DNA of 64,000 nucleotides, taken from contig BTRK01000002.1 in assembly GCA_036245805.1 (NCBI GenBank), positions 40,654,661 to 40,718,660 of the forward strand, in the 5' to 3' direction. The first letter of the stretch is position 1; the number at the start of each line of letters is the position of its first letter. Of the stretch, positions 1-11,633 are shown piece by piece. Source of the DNA: Pristionchus mayeri (taxonomy: Eukaryota; Nematoda; Chromadorea; Rhabditida; Neodiplogasteridae). The translations under genes were made by a program, and so were the position numbers. The notes beneath the pieces are model-generated. The model ran no database searches, was not told the origin of the DNA, and was given only the letters and a program-made list of their open reading frames with translations.

Positions 1-110
1 GTGATCACCATATGGACTTCGATAGGTCGGATGAGAACCATGGTCTAATTCCGCTTTTGTAGATCAAAGGCGGCATGTCGTCATAGTTCTCCCACCTAGT
101 GCCCGTATAG
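1..110. repeat. short palindromic MITE, AGGTCGGATGAGAAC type
   Basis: The stretch near 24-100 reads AGGTCGGATGAGAACCATG on one side and, inverted, AGGTGGGAGAACTATGACG on the other, with a gene-free AT-rich middle. Related copies lie at about 765-830, 3637-3680, 25098-25256 and 63405-63476. They share the inward sequence GAACTATGACGTCAT and the outward end CATCCGACCTAGT. No coding capacity is visible. The superfamily is unknown because no clean target duplication was found. Confidence 0.6.
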
Positions 111-325
111 ACAAGTGTAGATGTTGCCAGCACTATACTTTATTCAACTCGCTCGATCGATAATCGATATTCGAGAGCGGGGGCATCACAGTTTACTGCA
201 GTCTTCGTCGATGAGGGAGTACATGCCGCCGGGGCAACGATGTCTCGGGCGGAATGACGTCACGAATTGGCCACCGCCAGCCTTGAACAAACATCGTCAT
301 TAGGTTGTATTAATCGGCAGCGCTA

Positions 326-2342
326 TCAACTGTTCACTCTGCATAATTTTGCGAAACCATGAAAGCGCGCTCCGATTTGCTGGTACAAATTTTCAGTAGC
401 ATCTGTCCTCATCGACTGCCCTTTAGTGATAGTCAAGTCGATCAACAAAGTGACAACAGCAAAGACATTGGAAATCACCGCTGTGATCGTGGAGTAGAAC
501 TCGGGATGCACGGTGAGCAGTCGAGTGAGGACCTGGAGGGGTTTGGAGAGTGAAAGATCAAAGATCAAAGATCAAAAATCAAAGGTCAAAGATCAAAGGT
601 CAAAGATCACTCGCCTCGCGAGCGATGACATCGAAGCCCCTGGGGTCGCCGCCGTACACACCTCGCTCATACTTGCATGCGTGCTTGACGAAGTGCCGGA
701 GTATCCCTAAACGAAATATACAGTATTCCTTGCACATACAGTAACCATAGCTAAGCACTAAGTTGGATGAGAGCTATGACGTCATTCCGCCTTTCATATA
801 TCGATAGTGCCCATGGCTACCGTACTCTTCGGTACCGCACTCACCCGTTCCGAGTAGATGGCATAGGTTGTCGTTGCGATGGTGGTCCAGGAGTGACTCC
901 AAAATATTCGCGAATATCTTCCGCACAGAGATGCAGAAGTCTCTGTCGCCCTCCCTCAGGTAGTGAGACAGCCTGTCCATCGCCTCTTCGTCCTGAGCAG
1001 AAAATAACGGTTACTGTATCGGGAAAATCAATCAATACTTCGAGCAGTATGTCGACGTCTGCAGGAGGTCCGTTCGACACTCTCCAGAGTGAATATATGG
1101 CATAATGATTTGAGAAATTGCCAAGCGAAGACTCGAGACATCGCGCCTGTGCAGTGTAGACACCGTAGTTTGACCATACTGTGCCCGCTACCGTACCCAT
1201 TCCCTGCTATCGCAAACCCACCACCCCCCCCCCCCCCCCTATCGTAACTCCTTACGATGATTCCGACGAATCCTGGAGGCATCGGGAAGGAAATGGGCGA
1301 ACCGACTGGGCGCGTCGCATTTACATAATTGATGAATTCGAGAGCTGCACTGCAATTATGATGCGAGTGAGTATACGGTAGAAGGGGACGGGTACGGTAT
1401 CGATCGCTTTTCCAGATGTTTGGCAAAATTACGCTGTTACGGTACCGTGCTGCGATGGCACGATAGGATTACGGTACCGTGGTATCACACCGGGTATCGG
1501 AATAATACCGTATTGTGTACTACCGTAATCCCCGAAACCTACCATGCCACCGATTTGCATCCTCGATCGATCGACTGCACAGCTAGGTGCACAAGGTGGA
1601 CTTCATTCTGTGGTACATTCTGCTGGAGTGCGTAGCGAGCAGCGGCGAGCACGCGGAATCCCGGCTGATCAAGCAGATATTGATTGATATCGATTGATCT
1701 GCCAGCAGGGTACCGTATACCTCAAGCACGGCATCGTCGTCCGGGAAAGCGAGCACGGAAGCGGCAGCTGCGTCGAAGAGCGTCTGAGTAGGCTGGAAAG
1801 TCAGTTGGCGATAGAACGATGATACTGTACTGACCACGGGCCAGGGCATCGGGCTGTCGCGCTTGATCAGCGTGTTGTGGAGGCAGGCGAGGGCATCGCG
1901 CGCACATTCGACCGATCGCACTGCGCCGCTCGCCAGCTGATACGGTGGGCGATTGAGATACGGTAGCTACAGTACTCTTGCCTGCATCACGACGGCCCGG
2001 ACCAGCTTCTTGTCGCGGAGCTTCTCCCTGCACTCGATGCAGCCATCGAAGAAGAAGCGAGCGCCCATGATGGAGAGATCGCGCAGCCTGAGTGAGAGTC
2101 ATCTTTGATCATAGGATCGTTCGCTTAATTTTGGTGATCTCTGGACTATACAATACTTCAGGCTCCTCGTAGGATCCTCGATGCACCTCATGATCATCTG
2201 GACTCCTCCCTGTGATAATAACATAATCTCTCAAGATACCGTAACCTCTCATCTGCCGTATACCTCGCTGACGAACTCTTGTCGCTCGTACGAGCACTCC
2301 TTCACTCGCAGCATCTCCACGAGACTCTGCAGTGACTCGCTC
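326..2342 (-). CDS. multi-exon gene of unknown family (partial, probable alpha-solenoid)
   Basis: Minus-strand exons join in frame at 2342-2264, 2209-2157, 2087-1982, 1936-1835, 1792-1721 and 1664-about 1570. Further exons are near 1345, 1146-1039, 992-845, 706-about 605, 532-about 470 and about 430-330. Translated pieces include KLRDLSIMGARFFFDGCIE, PTQTLFDAAAASVLAFPDD, DEEAMDRLSHYLREGDRDF and HFVKHACKYERGVYGGD. They are mostly helical, with Leu/Ala/Arg-rich amphipathic stretches, which suggests a HEAT/ARM-type solenoid such as a karyopherin. No diagnostic motif was recognised, so that is inference. One intron (1981-1937) starts with GC (CAG/gcaaga). The 605-533 intron is largely a GATCAAA tandem repeat. 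The true start lies upstream of 2342 and was not found. The gene may run off the left edge. Confidence 0.65.
548..608. repeat. GATCAAA tandem repeat in an intron
   Basis: About eight units of a 7-mer (AAAGATC with AATC and GGTC variants) run without interruption between two exons of the minus-strand gene. On the transcribed strand the unit is TTTGATC, which gives a pyrimidine-rich run just before the CCTCCAG acceptor. Confidence 0.85.
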
Positions 2343-3470
2343 CTGAAACGAACTTCGACCTACATCGAGGATACGATAGCCTACCGTATATCCTCTGGAG
2401 TGTCCTTATCGCCAGCTGCGCTAACCCAGTCCATAATCTGAGAGAAATATACCGTAATCTTAGATCCTATCATCTGATCCTGGAACATATATTGTGACAC
2501 ACCTCCAAATCAGAAGACATTCGAGATATGACTCGACCGAGTGAGACGATGGAAAGAAGAGGAAGTGAATGGATATCGATCGAGCAAAAATTGTACTATT
2601 ATATTACGTAAATCGGAAAGGTCAACTGCACATCGAATCGAAAACACGGAGGTTACATATGCAAATTTGATCAAAAAATAGGTGCAGCAAAAATTACGTG
2701 TACCATGCGATTATGCATCCGAAAAAAAATGATCACCATAATGAGGCGCTTCTAACTGTACTCATGAGTTTTTTGCCAAGCTACTGTAGGCTGAATACGG
2801 TAGGGTTCCGAGCAGTTCTCAATAATCTCAGTTGAATAACCGCGGATCGAATCTGAACAATTATTAAAGTAGTCAGAATACAGGGCGAAATAGCTTGGAG
2901 ACTCCAAGTAAAATCAAAACCACAGCTCTCCCAAGCTCTTTTTTTTGAAAAACTCTTTTTTTGAAAAACGAAAATTCCATTTCTGCGATGTCGATTTTTT
3001 GTTTTCTTTCAAAATATGTTTCTTCGATATTTTTTTATCATGCCACCAGTTCCCGTTCTGATATTGCGCATCCATGTCAGCGTAAAAATAAAACATAATC
3101 ATAGAATCAGCCAGCTCGAGCAGATATGCCTGAACAGATATGAGGAAGACGAGAGGTGAAGATCAACAACCTATCTGCTTTCAAGTGGCAAGTGATGGAT
3201 CCTTCACGGTAACGGAATCATCGATGAATCGGGACTTTCTCGCACTCTTAAACTGCTCAAACGACACCGTGATTGGAGGATGCGTTAGTGCTCGCGAGTA
3301 GATCTAGTTAAAGTCATAGATCGATGGCCTCAAACTTGGACAACTAAATCGTATGAAACGTACTGTAGCATAAGTACGGGGTGGTCGTTAAGGGAAGTGT
3401 TAGAGAAATCTTCTACTGCGAAGCTAGTCCAAGGGTATCTCCTTCGTGCGGACGTGCGCTAAATTTGTGT
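2343..3470. other. intergenic stretch, no gene supported
   Basis: AT-rich sequence with short open frames only. 2905-3100 is T-rich on the plus strand and gives a lysine-rich minus frame of low complexity that I do not believe. Nothing else recognisable was found up to the MITE at 3473. Confidence 0.5.
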
Positions 3471-3472
3471 TC

Positions 3473-3583
3473 TAGAGTTCGAGAAATGAAACCACGGTCT
3501 CTTCATTCTACACACTCTCTCGCCATTCGACCTGTCGAGAGAGTGTGTAAAATGAAGAGACGGTGACGCGAATTACGAAACTC
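3473..3583. mobile_element. hAT-like MITE, family A (copy 1)
   Basis: The terminal inverted repeat starts TAGAGTTCGAGAAATGA and encloses ACACACTCTCTCGCC facing its inverted copy. The right end (ATTACGAAACTCG) is diverged and no clean 8-bp target duplication is visible, so this is the weakest of the six family A copies. It is assigned by its interior, which matches the copies at 5445, 6038, 29361, 43304 and 62166. Confidence 0.75.
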
Positions 3584-3724
3584 GATCAACTGATGCTGTC
3601 GAGGACGAGTTCAGAGGTAGAGGCGGCCTGCAACTAGGTAGGATGAAATCGTGACGTCAGAATTCCCATCCGACATAGTACCGTTATGGTGAGATGGGCA
3701 GTGCCAGGTGCGAAGAATGACTTT

Positions 3725-3977
3725 GCCCCATTCCAACTTTTTCGGATCGCCCGAGGCGTCACGAGCATTTTACAACGTTTTAAACAGGCTCTCATCAGTC
3801 ACTTACAATTATATGTTCATGCATTATACTGGTACCAAATGTGGTTGACTGACATTATTTGCGGCATTATTTATTTATCAAAAATTTTTCCCGACCTGCT
3901 CTCACTCCCCGCAGCGTGAGCGTTATGAAAGGCTCGTGAGGTCTCGGGCGATCCGAAAACATTGGAATCGGGCTGAC
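3725..3977. mobile_element. 250-bp MITE with 45-bp inverted repeats
   Basis: CCCATTCCAACTTTTTCGG...GCCCGAGGCGTCACGAG at 3728-3772 is repeated inverted at 3921-3973 with few mismatches. The middle is AT-rich and non-coding. The element abuts the 3' end of the minus-strand RING gene, and one possible reading frame of that gene continues into it. Confidence 0.75.
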
Positions 3978-5290
3978 TCAGAAGAGAAAAAAGAAGAAGA
4001 GAAAATATCCCACTTTCGAAATGTTGATGATATGGGTATAGAAACGGACAAGGAAGAACACCGAATTCTTTATCATCGATTTTGACATCAGGAGGAGAGT
4101 GGTCGATGATAAGCACCGCTTTTCGAGAAGCTGCCATAGGACGGAGATTCCCCGGCTGCTTTGCAGGCGATGGTAATGACGGAGATGAAGTTCCGCCTAT
4201 AAAATAAATAAATAAATAAAAATAAAGGTAGAACCTGCAGGGTGAGGACCTTAAGGGTAAGGTCCGCATCCCTCAGACGCAGTGCTTGGAGGAGTGAGTG
4301 TGAGGGGATATCAGACGGCAGTGGAAGGTTATACAAATAGAAATACTATTTAAACAAAATCAGAATATAAATAAAATAGAAAGCAAAAAACTTACATCAT
4401 AGTCGCCATCCTCTCTGATTGGATGAGGTGTAGAAGTTCAATGGAGACGGGCTGAGACCCGACCAGAGGGTCTGAAAAAAGGAAATCAATTAATATGAAA
4501 GTAATAAATACTACAGTAACTAACGCTGGTCGTTTCCTCTAGGGCCTCTAAACGCCTCTTGGCAGTATTCTCACCTTGACGAGCCGCATTTAGCTCATCC
4601 CGAGCAGAGTTCATCCCCTCTCTTGAAGGCTCAGGAATAGGCATTGCTGGAAGATTACTCAAATGAGAAGTTAAAAGGAATACGGTAGGACAGAGTAACA
4701 ATTGCAAACATTGTAGTAGATTCGGTATTTTAAAAAAAGAGAGGAGTAGATTTCGGAAATAAACAGACGGGATAAGTCACACAAGGAATGCTGAATGCGA
4801 GGTCAATCAGGGCAGAGCCACAAAACGAGTCAACAATCCGCAGAAGGGACGCTCACAGGGCCTATTGTTATTGTTGGGCATACCCTGTCGGACACAAGAT
4901 AAGCAGAGTACGTGAGAGCATGTGCTAGAAATGTAACGTAAACCACGAATAGCGATGGAACAATTTTTACAATCTAAGAGTACCTCAGCATTTGCCTCCA
5001 CATCGATTGCAGCAGCATCGGCATCCTCTTCACCATCATCCTGAAAATCGAAGATAGAAGGAATAGAGCAAAAATTAAAAGGGCACAACATTGGCTAAAA
5101 AACGCTCACGGTGATGACTATCTCCTCGGCTACGGGATCCTCCAGATTTATGACCAGAGGAGAATCCTGATAATACACTAGGAGACCATGGCCAACGTAA
5201 GAAATGAAGCCCGGGAACTCTCTCGTCCGTCACGCAGAATCTCCATCTTTTCGTCACCAGTATCGACATCGTCACGATTGACAGGCTGCA
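3978..5290 (-). CDS. RING-finger protein with central coiled coil (exon joins partly unresolved)
   Basis: Minus-strand exons are visible at about 5230-5108, 5043-about 4800, 4640-about 4523, 4472-4395, about 4340-4211 and 4194 down to about 3978. The 5043-4800 piece opens with an acidic run (DDGEEDADAAAID). A RING-like zinc knuckle follows: CKNC, then CSHVLCLSC, then CERPFC (C-x2-C...C-x-H-x3-C-x2-C...C-x4-C). A later exon encodes a short coiled coil (SARDELNAARQGENTAKRRL). The last piece is Ser/Pro-rich in its more natural frame. RING, then coiled coil, then Ser-rich tail is the layout of ZHP/RNF212 meiotic SUMO/ubiquitin ligases, but other RING E3s are possible. Some exon phases do not join cleanly, and in the 4807 frame the RING exon runs to a stop, so missed small exons or decay are possible. 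Confidence 0.6.
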
Positions 5291-5444
5291 AGAAACGTTT
5301 TTTTGATGAGCGTCCCTGGTCTGGCAGTAGGAAGCTTTCGAAATTTCACGACTAAGTTGACACCATGCCGAGTATCGAACCTATTCGGTGACAGCAGGAT
5401 GTTGAGGGCTACAGCGCATTCTATGGTTGAGCTCTCGATCATAG

Positions 5445-5556
5445 TAGCGTTCGTAATTCGGGTCGCCGTCTCTTCATTTTACATACACTCTTGACTGGTC
5501 GAATGGCGAGAGAGTGTGTAGAATGAAGAGACCGTGGTTTCATTTCTCGAACTCTC
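5445..5556. mobile_element. hAT-like MITE, family A (copy 2)
   Basis: The inverted repeat runs from TAGCGTTCGTAATTCGG to CATTTCTCGAACTCTC. It is flanked by an exact 8-bp direct repeat GATCATAG at 5437-5444 and 5557-5564. The interior pairs CTCTTCATTTTACAT with TGTGTAGAATGAAGAG. Confidence 0.9.
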
Positions 5557-5733
5557 GATCATAGGGAATTCGCGAATCCGAAAGGACGCTGGCATTCGAA
5601 TTCAGTGTAAGAATATCTTTGAAATCGATGTTGACGAGCATGGAATGGGCGCTAACTCAGCGACGGATGCCAATTAACGACGCGTATATTTTCGATACGT
5701 ACCGGTTACGTAATCTCCTGTGTGTTCAGCATG

Positions 5734-5765
5734 CTGTGTTCGAATTGGTGTAGGCAACTGAAATC
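5734..5765 (-). repeat. dispersed hairpin motif (copy)
   Basis: AATTGGTGTAGGCAACTGAAA on the plus strand; on the minus strand TTTCAGTTGCCTACACC, which looks like a splice acceptor followed by the motif. Similar copies are at 39458, 41805, 52251, 55458, 56881, 58252 and 61922. Confidence 0.65.
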
Positions 5766-5860
5766 AAGTAGAATTATGGCTTGAAGGAAATTTAAACAGC
5801 GATAAAGGAGAACGAATGCGAACGGAGAAAGGAGAGGAATTGGAGAGAAATGGGCGCACG

Positions 5861-5953
5861 GAGCAATGGTCTAACTCTCTTCAGTTTGCACGCTCTCTCA
5901 TCTCTCTCACCGGAGAGAGAGCGTGCAAACTGAAGAGAGTCAGACCATTGCTC
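5861..5953. mobile_element. hAT-like MITE, family B (copy 1)
   Basis: A near-perfect 93-bp hairpin: GAGCAATGGTCTAACTCTC paired with GAGAGTCAGACCATTGCTC. It is flanked by the exact 8-bp duplication GGCGCACG at 5853-5860 and 5954-5961. Confidence 0.9.
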
Positions 5954-6037
5954 GGCGCACGAATGTAGCCGAGTGAGTGAAAGTATCCACTCCATCGTCT
6001 CAATTCGTTGATAGCCACCCACTTTCTCATCTTTTAC

Positions 6038-6150
6038 TAGAGTTCGAGAAATGATACCACTCTCTCTTCATTCTACTCACTATGTCGCCGATCGACCGGT
6101 CTAGAGAGTGTGTAGAATGAAGAGAGCCTCTTATCATTTCTCGAACTCTA
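6038..6150. mobile_element. hAT-like MITE, family A (copy 3)
   Basis: TAGAGTTCGAGAAATGATAC pairs with GTATCATTTCTCGAACTCTA-type ends. It is flanked by an exact 8-bp duplication TCTTTTAC at 6030-6037 and 6151-6158. Confidence 0.92.
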
Positions 6151-6852
6151 TCTTTTACTATCCTCTCACTCAATCTTTCAAGTCGGTTTGGTTCGACAGA
6201 TATCAAAAGTACTTCCGGTCTTTCAAGGTCTGTTTAAAGCGTCTACTTGTCATAAAGCAGATCGAAATCTGGCGCACAATTAGCAGGTAAAGCCAATTTC
6301 AGCCAAATTGATCAACAAATTGTCGGATACAATCCGTAGTGTTCTGCTTCAATTGTTCCGATTCTTCTTAGAGAATTGCGATCAAACGAAAAAAAAATTA
6401 TGAGATCTGATATCGAGTGAGAAGGAACGAAAAAGTGACACTCAACGGACGATGGAACGGAAACTCTCCTCGTGCGTACCACGAGTCACTCAGTCTGATC
6501 CACACTTGGATCTCATCCATTCTTGGACCGTCACGTCCACCCCCATCCGATCCTCACTTGGATCTCAGTCATCCTCACTGATCCTCACCTTGGATCTCAC
6601 CCCAGTCTTCCATCCTACCGTATCCCTTTCCCTTTTTCCCCTCTCCCCGTCTTACTGTAGTAATATATTATTGATTTATCTACGGTCCCTTTCACACTGC
6701 AATCAGTCTACAGTATCCTGGGCAAAGACAAACCTAGGGTCACAGTCAGCCTTCTTCTTCAACCAAGCGTTCTAAGCTTGTCCCTGCTCGGCTCGGTTAC
6801 TGTACCTACAGTAATACTCCGGACTGAGTATCGTGGGCTCGCTAGTTCGCAT

Positions 6853-7086
6853 ATGAGCAATCCCAAACTGGCGTACATGGAGAGAAACATGCTCGAAGAC
6901 GGTGTGTTGTATTTCTTATTTGGAATTATTCTCAGGGAAAATTCAATCATTCGTAGAAATCTATAATAATATATTCTTGGTTTTTTAAAGATATTCAATG
7001 TTTCAGGCACTTCCGAGTCGGATGATGATGTTGAGGATGATAGGGGGAAAAGGATCACCATTGGCAGGGATATTGATGAACTGTGA
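6853..7086 (+). CDS. 3' end of a small gene with an acidic tail (unknown)
   Basis: An exon ending ...MLEDG at about 6901 (donor gtgtgttg) joins in phase to 7008-7086, which begins after TTTCAG. Together they read MSNPKLAYMERNMLEDG and then TSESDDDVEDDRGKRIT, ending GRDIDEL and TGA. The tail is strongly acidic and then basic. I placed the start at the Met at 6853, but upstream exons within 6450-6850 are possible; that stretch is rich in Ser/Leu codons and low in complexity. No family was recognised. The 3' flank after 7086 holds an ATAAATAAATAAAAA stretch near 7154 that could serve for polyadenylation. Confidence 0.5.
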
Positions 7087-7512
7087 ACACGCATTAATAT
7101 ACAGCACAAATTGGATAGATCTTATGAATAATGCATGATTATCAGCACGACTAAATAAATAAAAACTGGGAAATATTATATCATTGTAAGGTAAGCATTT
7201 TCTTCATTTTAAAATGTCCTGCCAAATCAAGACTATCATGGTATGGCATGACCCTCACGGGCCGTAAAGCAACATATGAGGAAAGCCGGTGGAAAAGACT
7301 GAAGCGATACATTTCGAAAGTGCATATCACAAATAATTCACTCGGATACGACTCAATTTGTTCGGCGTTTTCCCTCTTCTCAGCACACTCCACTTTCTTA
7401 ACTGACACTTACATGACTCGTGCTTGTCGACCCAGTGATTACTACATTCTTTCCTGGCACTGAATTTCTTCCGCGGAATTGAGTACTGAAGCACCAGTTG
7501 CCTTGTATGTGA

Positions 7513-10500
7513 ATGGTACAAACGAGCCTCTCTATATTCGTGATTTGGAGTACGTACATCATAGTTGGCTTCTCATTATTCGTCAATGTTCTCTTATTGT
7601 TCGCCATTTTGAAGACCAAGTCAGGTGATTCAACTTCCGAAATCAATATAAAAATCCATTCTTAAGAATCGCTCTCCATAATATCCGCCGGCCCCGTGCT
7701 TTCATCGCTATCATACACAATTTCTCTATCGATTGCTTGCCCGGTAACCACGAGATACACATTTTCCCTAATTGAGTTATTTTCGGTATTCTTCGGAGAT
7801 ACTGGAGCAGCAATCATCTTCTCACTCTCCCCATTGAAAGTGATTGACTGAAATGGGAGCGAATGTGAGAGTTATTGAGAGATTGCAGGAATATTCAGTA
7901 GCGATGGAATTGTTCACACTTTCCTTCTTCGGTTCCATATTCCTTGCCAATCTCACTGTGGCACTGAATTTCTTCTACCGTTACGTGATGTTGTGTAGGT
8001 AAGCACATACCATTTTTACAACATATCAGGTTGTGGCGAAAGTCTTGTCGCGTCCTTGCTCTTAAACATTGTAGCCCTTATTGCCCGTACATCATATTTC
8101 AATATCATCTAACAAAATGCAATTGATGAGGTAATCAATGGACTTTCTAGCGCAGTTTACTCCACACCTGACGATTCATTTAGAAATTCACAGTATAAGT
8201 CTAAACCCTGCCTACTGCGGTCACCGATATGTGCATTTCTACGTGTACTACTACTCGGAGAAGAGTGACATGGCCAAACTCATATCATATTCATAAACAG
8301 TATTACCCATACATTACCAGGGCACATTAATGGATAGCCAGGCGCAAATACCTTTCTTGAAAATTTTTAATATTTCGGAACCAAGCTTGGACGAGAATTT
8401 GCGAAATAATGTTTTATCGTCTCATTTTCGTGCCGATGTATCTAGGAATCTATATTATTCTGAAAAACATATAGTATGAGGTGATTTACTTACTATTTAA
8501 GTTTGGGGTTGGCGGAATATTACCCAGACAAAATTCGGCTTTCAAAATAGAGATCCTCAAATTTGAATGACGAAAACTGCATTATTTGGCAAAATTATTG
8601 ATCGTAGCCGACTTAAATGGTTGACATATTATGTTTATCTGAAGAATCAACCCTTTCTCTATTATTATTTCACAAGAAATGTTTCAGAAGTTGCTAGCTG
8701 TTTTAAGGCTATAATAAATTTGGAACACATTTTTATCTCTTTTTTGACTCAAAATCAAATTCGTGAAATTTTCCGGTTTTCTATAGGAGCTTCACTAGAG
8801 GTAACTACATGGCTATAGTGCGCATTCATGCACCTAACATATACTATGTAGCCAGGCAACATAAATTCCAAAGAAGCGAAATCGGTGTATTTACGTACGC
8901 GACAAGACTTTCGCAACAGCCTAATAGTAATCGATATTTTCTAGACCAACTTGGCTCTTTCTCTTCAGAGGCACAGCGAAAGCAGTTGCGTGGTGCTTAG
9001 TAATTATTGTGAGTGAATGTGGAGAGAAAATGTTTTCGGGGGAAATATCTTTCTAGCATTTTGCGGTTCTCACCCTGATTTTATTATTATAGGTAGTATG
9101 CGCCGCTTGGTCTCACATGAATCAGCTAATGCTGATGGCAGAGAAATCAACAGCATTGGCACATTCGGAAGCAGTCTTAGCCAATTACGGAGTGCTATTA
9201 AGCGCAAACTCGTTCATACAAGCTATCGACTCGGATGTTAGTTCAGAGAAAATATATGTTGCAATTTTAATAGTCGTTCTAATTCACATTACCATGTTGA
9301 CAAATCACACGTCCGTTTCAGTTCATCCCGATTCGAGTGACATGCGCGGCAATACACTGCGTCGTAATCGGTCTAAAAACAATCCTAACTGCATTCTGCG
9401 GCTTTAAAATAAGGGCGAAAATCAAATCAGGGCTCGTTAACAAGAGCAAATCTATCCAGTCAAGAGTGCTAAGACTTCTGAAAATACAGGCACGAGAAAA
9501 AATCTTTATTTTATACTGTATATATCTGATTAAGGTACAAATTCCAGTGATTATTGTCTTCATTCCCGTGCTAACTCTGATTATCGCGGCACTCGTTGGC
9601 AGCAAAGTCAATAGTAAATCAAAACCTATCAGAGGAAATCTGAGAGAACCGAGATACGTCCGTACAAGTAAAACTTAACCTATGCTGAAAAAGTGTCCCT
9701 AGGGGTACTTTTTCAGGTAGATCACGAAAATCGTCCTTAGGAAGCCGTATCTCTGACCCATGATTTCCTGTGGCGCGCCTCAACGGCGAGGTCGGTTTTT
9801 CTATATTTTGAACGGTTCATCCAAACCCCGTACATATATAGTAATTCTGAAAGACCTCGTCGAGATAAACATTTTTTATGTTGGAAGTAAAGGTCTATCT
9901 CGTCTGTGAAAAATGTTACGGTCATTTGAATGTTAAAAATTGATGCCATGAAAAACTGGTGCTCGATAACAATCCAGTTTCACTTTCAATCGATTCCTCG
10001 TGCAATTTTACTCCAGGGCACAAATTTAAATGAAAATCGAAGGTCTGGTATTCGACGAAATTTTCGAAAGAATATGGCCAAGTCGAGATTTTTTGGCCGA
10101 AAATTACGATTTTTTGCGCCTACAAATTTTCTTTCACGTTTTCGTGAGGAGATATGTGAAAATTCGTTTTCTACGGGTCAAAATATGCCAGAAAAAAATT
10201 AACTCGGCTTATTCTGAGATTTTCGATTTTTGGCTTTTTCTGAGATTTTCGATCATCGAAAAATCACTGTTTTTGAGCCAAAAATCGAAAATCTCAGAAT
10301 AAGCCGAGTTAATTTTTTTCTGGCATATTTTGATACGAAAACGAATTTGCACATATATCCTCACCAAAATGTGAAAGAAAATTTGTAGGCACAAAAAATC
10401 CTAATTTTCGGCCAAAAAATCTCCACTTAGCCATATTCTTTCGAAAATTTCGTCGAATACCAGACCTTCGATTTTCATTTAAATTTGCGCTCATGGGTAA

Positions 10501-11115
10501 AATTGCACGAGGAATCGATTGAAAGTGAAACGGGATTGTTATCGAGCACCAGTTTTTCATGGCATCAATTTTTAACTTTCAAATGACCGTAACTTTTTTC
10601 ACAGACGAGATAGACCTTTACTTCCAACATAAAAAATGTTTATCTCGACGAGGTCAGAATCCAGAATTACTTCAGAATTACTATATATGTACGGGGTTTG
10701 GATGAACCGTTCAAAATATAGAAAAACCGACCTCGCCGTTGAGGCGCGCCACAGGAAATCATGGGTCAGAGATACGGCTTCCTATGGTCGATTTTCGTGA
10801 TCTACCTGAAAAAGTACCCTAGGGACACTTTTTCAGCATAGGTTAAGTTTTCCTTGTACGGACACTGCAAGGAATATCTCAATTCTCTCAGAATTCCTCT
10901 GCTATAACTTGCCTACACGAGTTTTTCCAGCTCCAATATTCGCTATTTCTATGCGCACCCTCATGTGCTGTTTCCCTATCGTCAATGCACTTATCGTGTT
11001 AATCTTCACAAGAGGATATCGGAGACTTCTTTGGAGCAAGATAACGGGAAGAGAGAGCACGGCGACTTCTGTTGCGAGAAACTCGCATTGGGCGGAGAAG
11101 AAAGAGAAAAAATGA
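7513..11115 (+). CDS. 7TM chemoreceptor (Srd/Str-like), introns invaded by two elements
   Basis: Nematode G-protein-coupled chemoreceptor, expected in the membrane of sensory neurons. Exons join in phase: 7513-7624 (TM1, IIVGFSLFVNVLLLFAI), 7899-7998 (TM3, ending ALNFFYRYVMLC, the DRY-like position), 8969-9008 (TM4, AKAVAWCLVII), 9093-9236, 9322-9489 (TM5, IPIRVTCAAIHCVVIG, then a basic loop), 9535-9613 (TM6, IPVIIVFIPVLTLIIAAL) and 10892-11115 (TM7, FPIVNALIVLIFTRGYRRLL, then a basic tail). The intron 9490-9534 begins GC instead of GT. A TM2 exon expected in 7625-7898 was not found; the joined frame skips it, so the gene may be incomplete. The 8.0-8.9 kb intron carries a mariner-like element and the 9.6-10.9 kb intron a 1.2 kb palindrome. 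The subfamily call is tentative. Confidence 0.75.
7663..7849 (-). CDS. possible terminal exon on the minus strand, acidic tail (unknown)
   Basis: A strong acceptor (CTCCCATTTCAG on the minus strand) is followed by a 61-codon frame beginning SITFNGESEKMIAAPVSP and ending DSDESTGPADIMESDS plus stop. Composition looks protein-like. It lies antisense inside the first intron of the chemoreceptor gene, and no upstream exon was found. It could also be an antisense shadow of a decayed second transmembrane exon of that receptor, which is otherwise missing. Confidence 0.3.
8026..8924. mobile_element. non-autonomous mariner-like element a
   Basis: The ends TCAGGTTGTGGCGAAAGTCT and (inverted) TTAGGCTGTTGCGAAAGTCT are followed inward by TGTCGCG on both sides. 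TA flanks both ends (8024-8025 and 8925-8926). No transposase frame is seen in the 0.9 kb interior. It sits in a chemoreceptor intron. Confidence 0.85.
9658..10863. mobile_element. 1.2 kb foldback palindrome I
   Basis: GTCCGTACAAG at 9658 is matched inverted by CTTGTACGGAC at 10853-10863. The two arms of about 580 bp stay nearly complementary to a centre near 10250. The open frames in both arms are mirror copies of each other and are not proteins. The element is wholly inside the last intron of the chemoreceptor and leaves only 28 bp before the 3' splice site. Confidence 0.92.
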
Positions 11116-11157
11116 GATGTTGAATAAATCGCCTTTGAGAAATGAATGTTGTGAACA

Positions 11158-11597
11158 AATTACAGTTCCGCTCAATCGCCATTCTAACGGGCATCGCGCG
11201 GCGAGTCTCGGCTAGTCGCTTCACGTCGCCTTAACTCTGATGCGGCCTAAACCACCTTCAAAGTGAATATTTTTGGGGCAATTTTTGGCTGTGGGCTTAT
11301 TTCAGTAATGCGAATCAATTTGCGAAATCTGCTTTCGAAAACATTGATTTTGAGCTATGTCCGGTGAATTAATCATTCGAGTTTTTTCCCCTCTCATCCC
11401 CTCCTTTCCCTACGACACCGCTCCTTCTAAAGATTGAGATTTTCCATATTGTTTAGCACTGCTGAGAGAAGCCCACTGCCAAAAATTGCCCCCAAAATAT
11501 TCACTTTGAGGCTGGGTTAGTCATCAGAGTTGAGGCGACGTGAGGCGACTCGCAGCTCGCCGCCCGTTAAGGAGGCGATTGAGCGGTACTGTACAAG
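11158..11597. mobile_element. 440-bp foldback palindrome II
   Basis: CCGCTCAATCGCC...AACGGGC at 11170-11198 is repeated inverted at 11559-11590, and CAAAGTGAATATTTT near 11260 pairs with AAAATATTCACTTTG near 11495. The centre is near 11375. The half-arm resembles the arm of the palindrome at 57361-57878 (AATTTTTGGCTGT, then GAAATCTGC, then TTTGAGCTA). Confidence 0.88.
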
Positions 11598-11633
11598 AAC
11601 ATTATGAGGGACCATCTGAGCGGATTCACATAC

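Noticed and set aside
548..608. Telomere-like or CRISPR-like array
   Set aside because: A contiguous 7-mer with no spacers, inside an intron; not a nematode telomere unit (TTAGGC).
10030..10560. Open frames of 60-90 codons on both strands (for example FDEIFERIWPSRDFLAENY)
   Set aside because: They lie in the arms of palindrome I and mirror each other; open only because of base composition.
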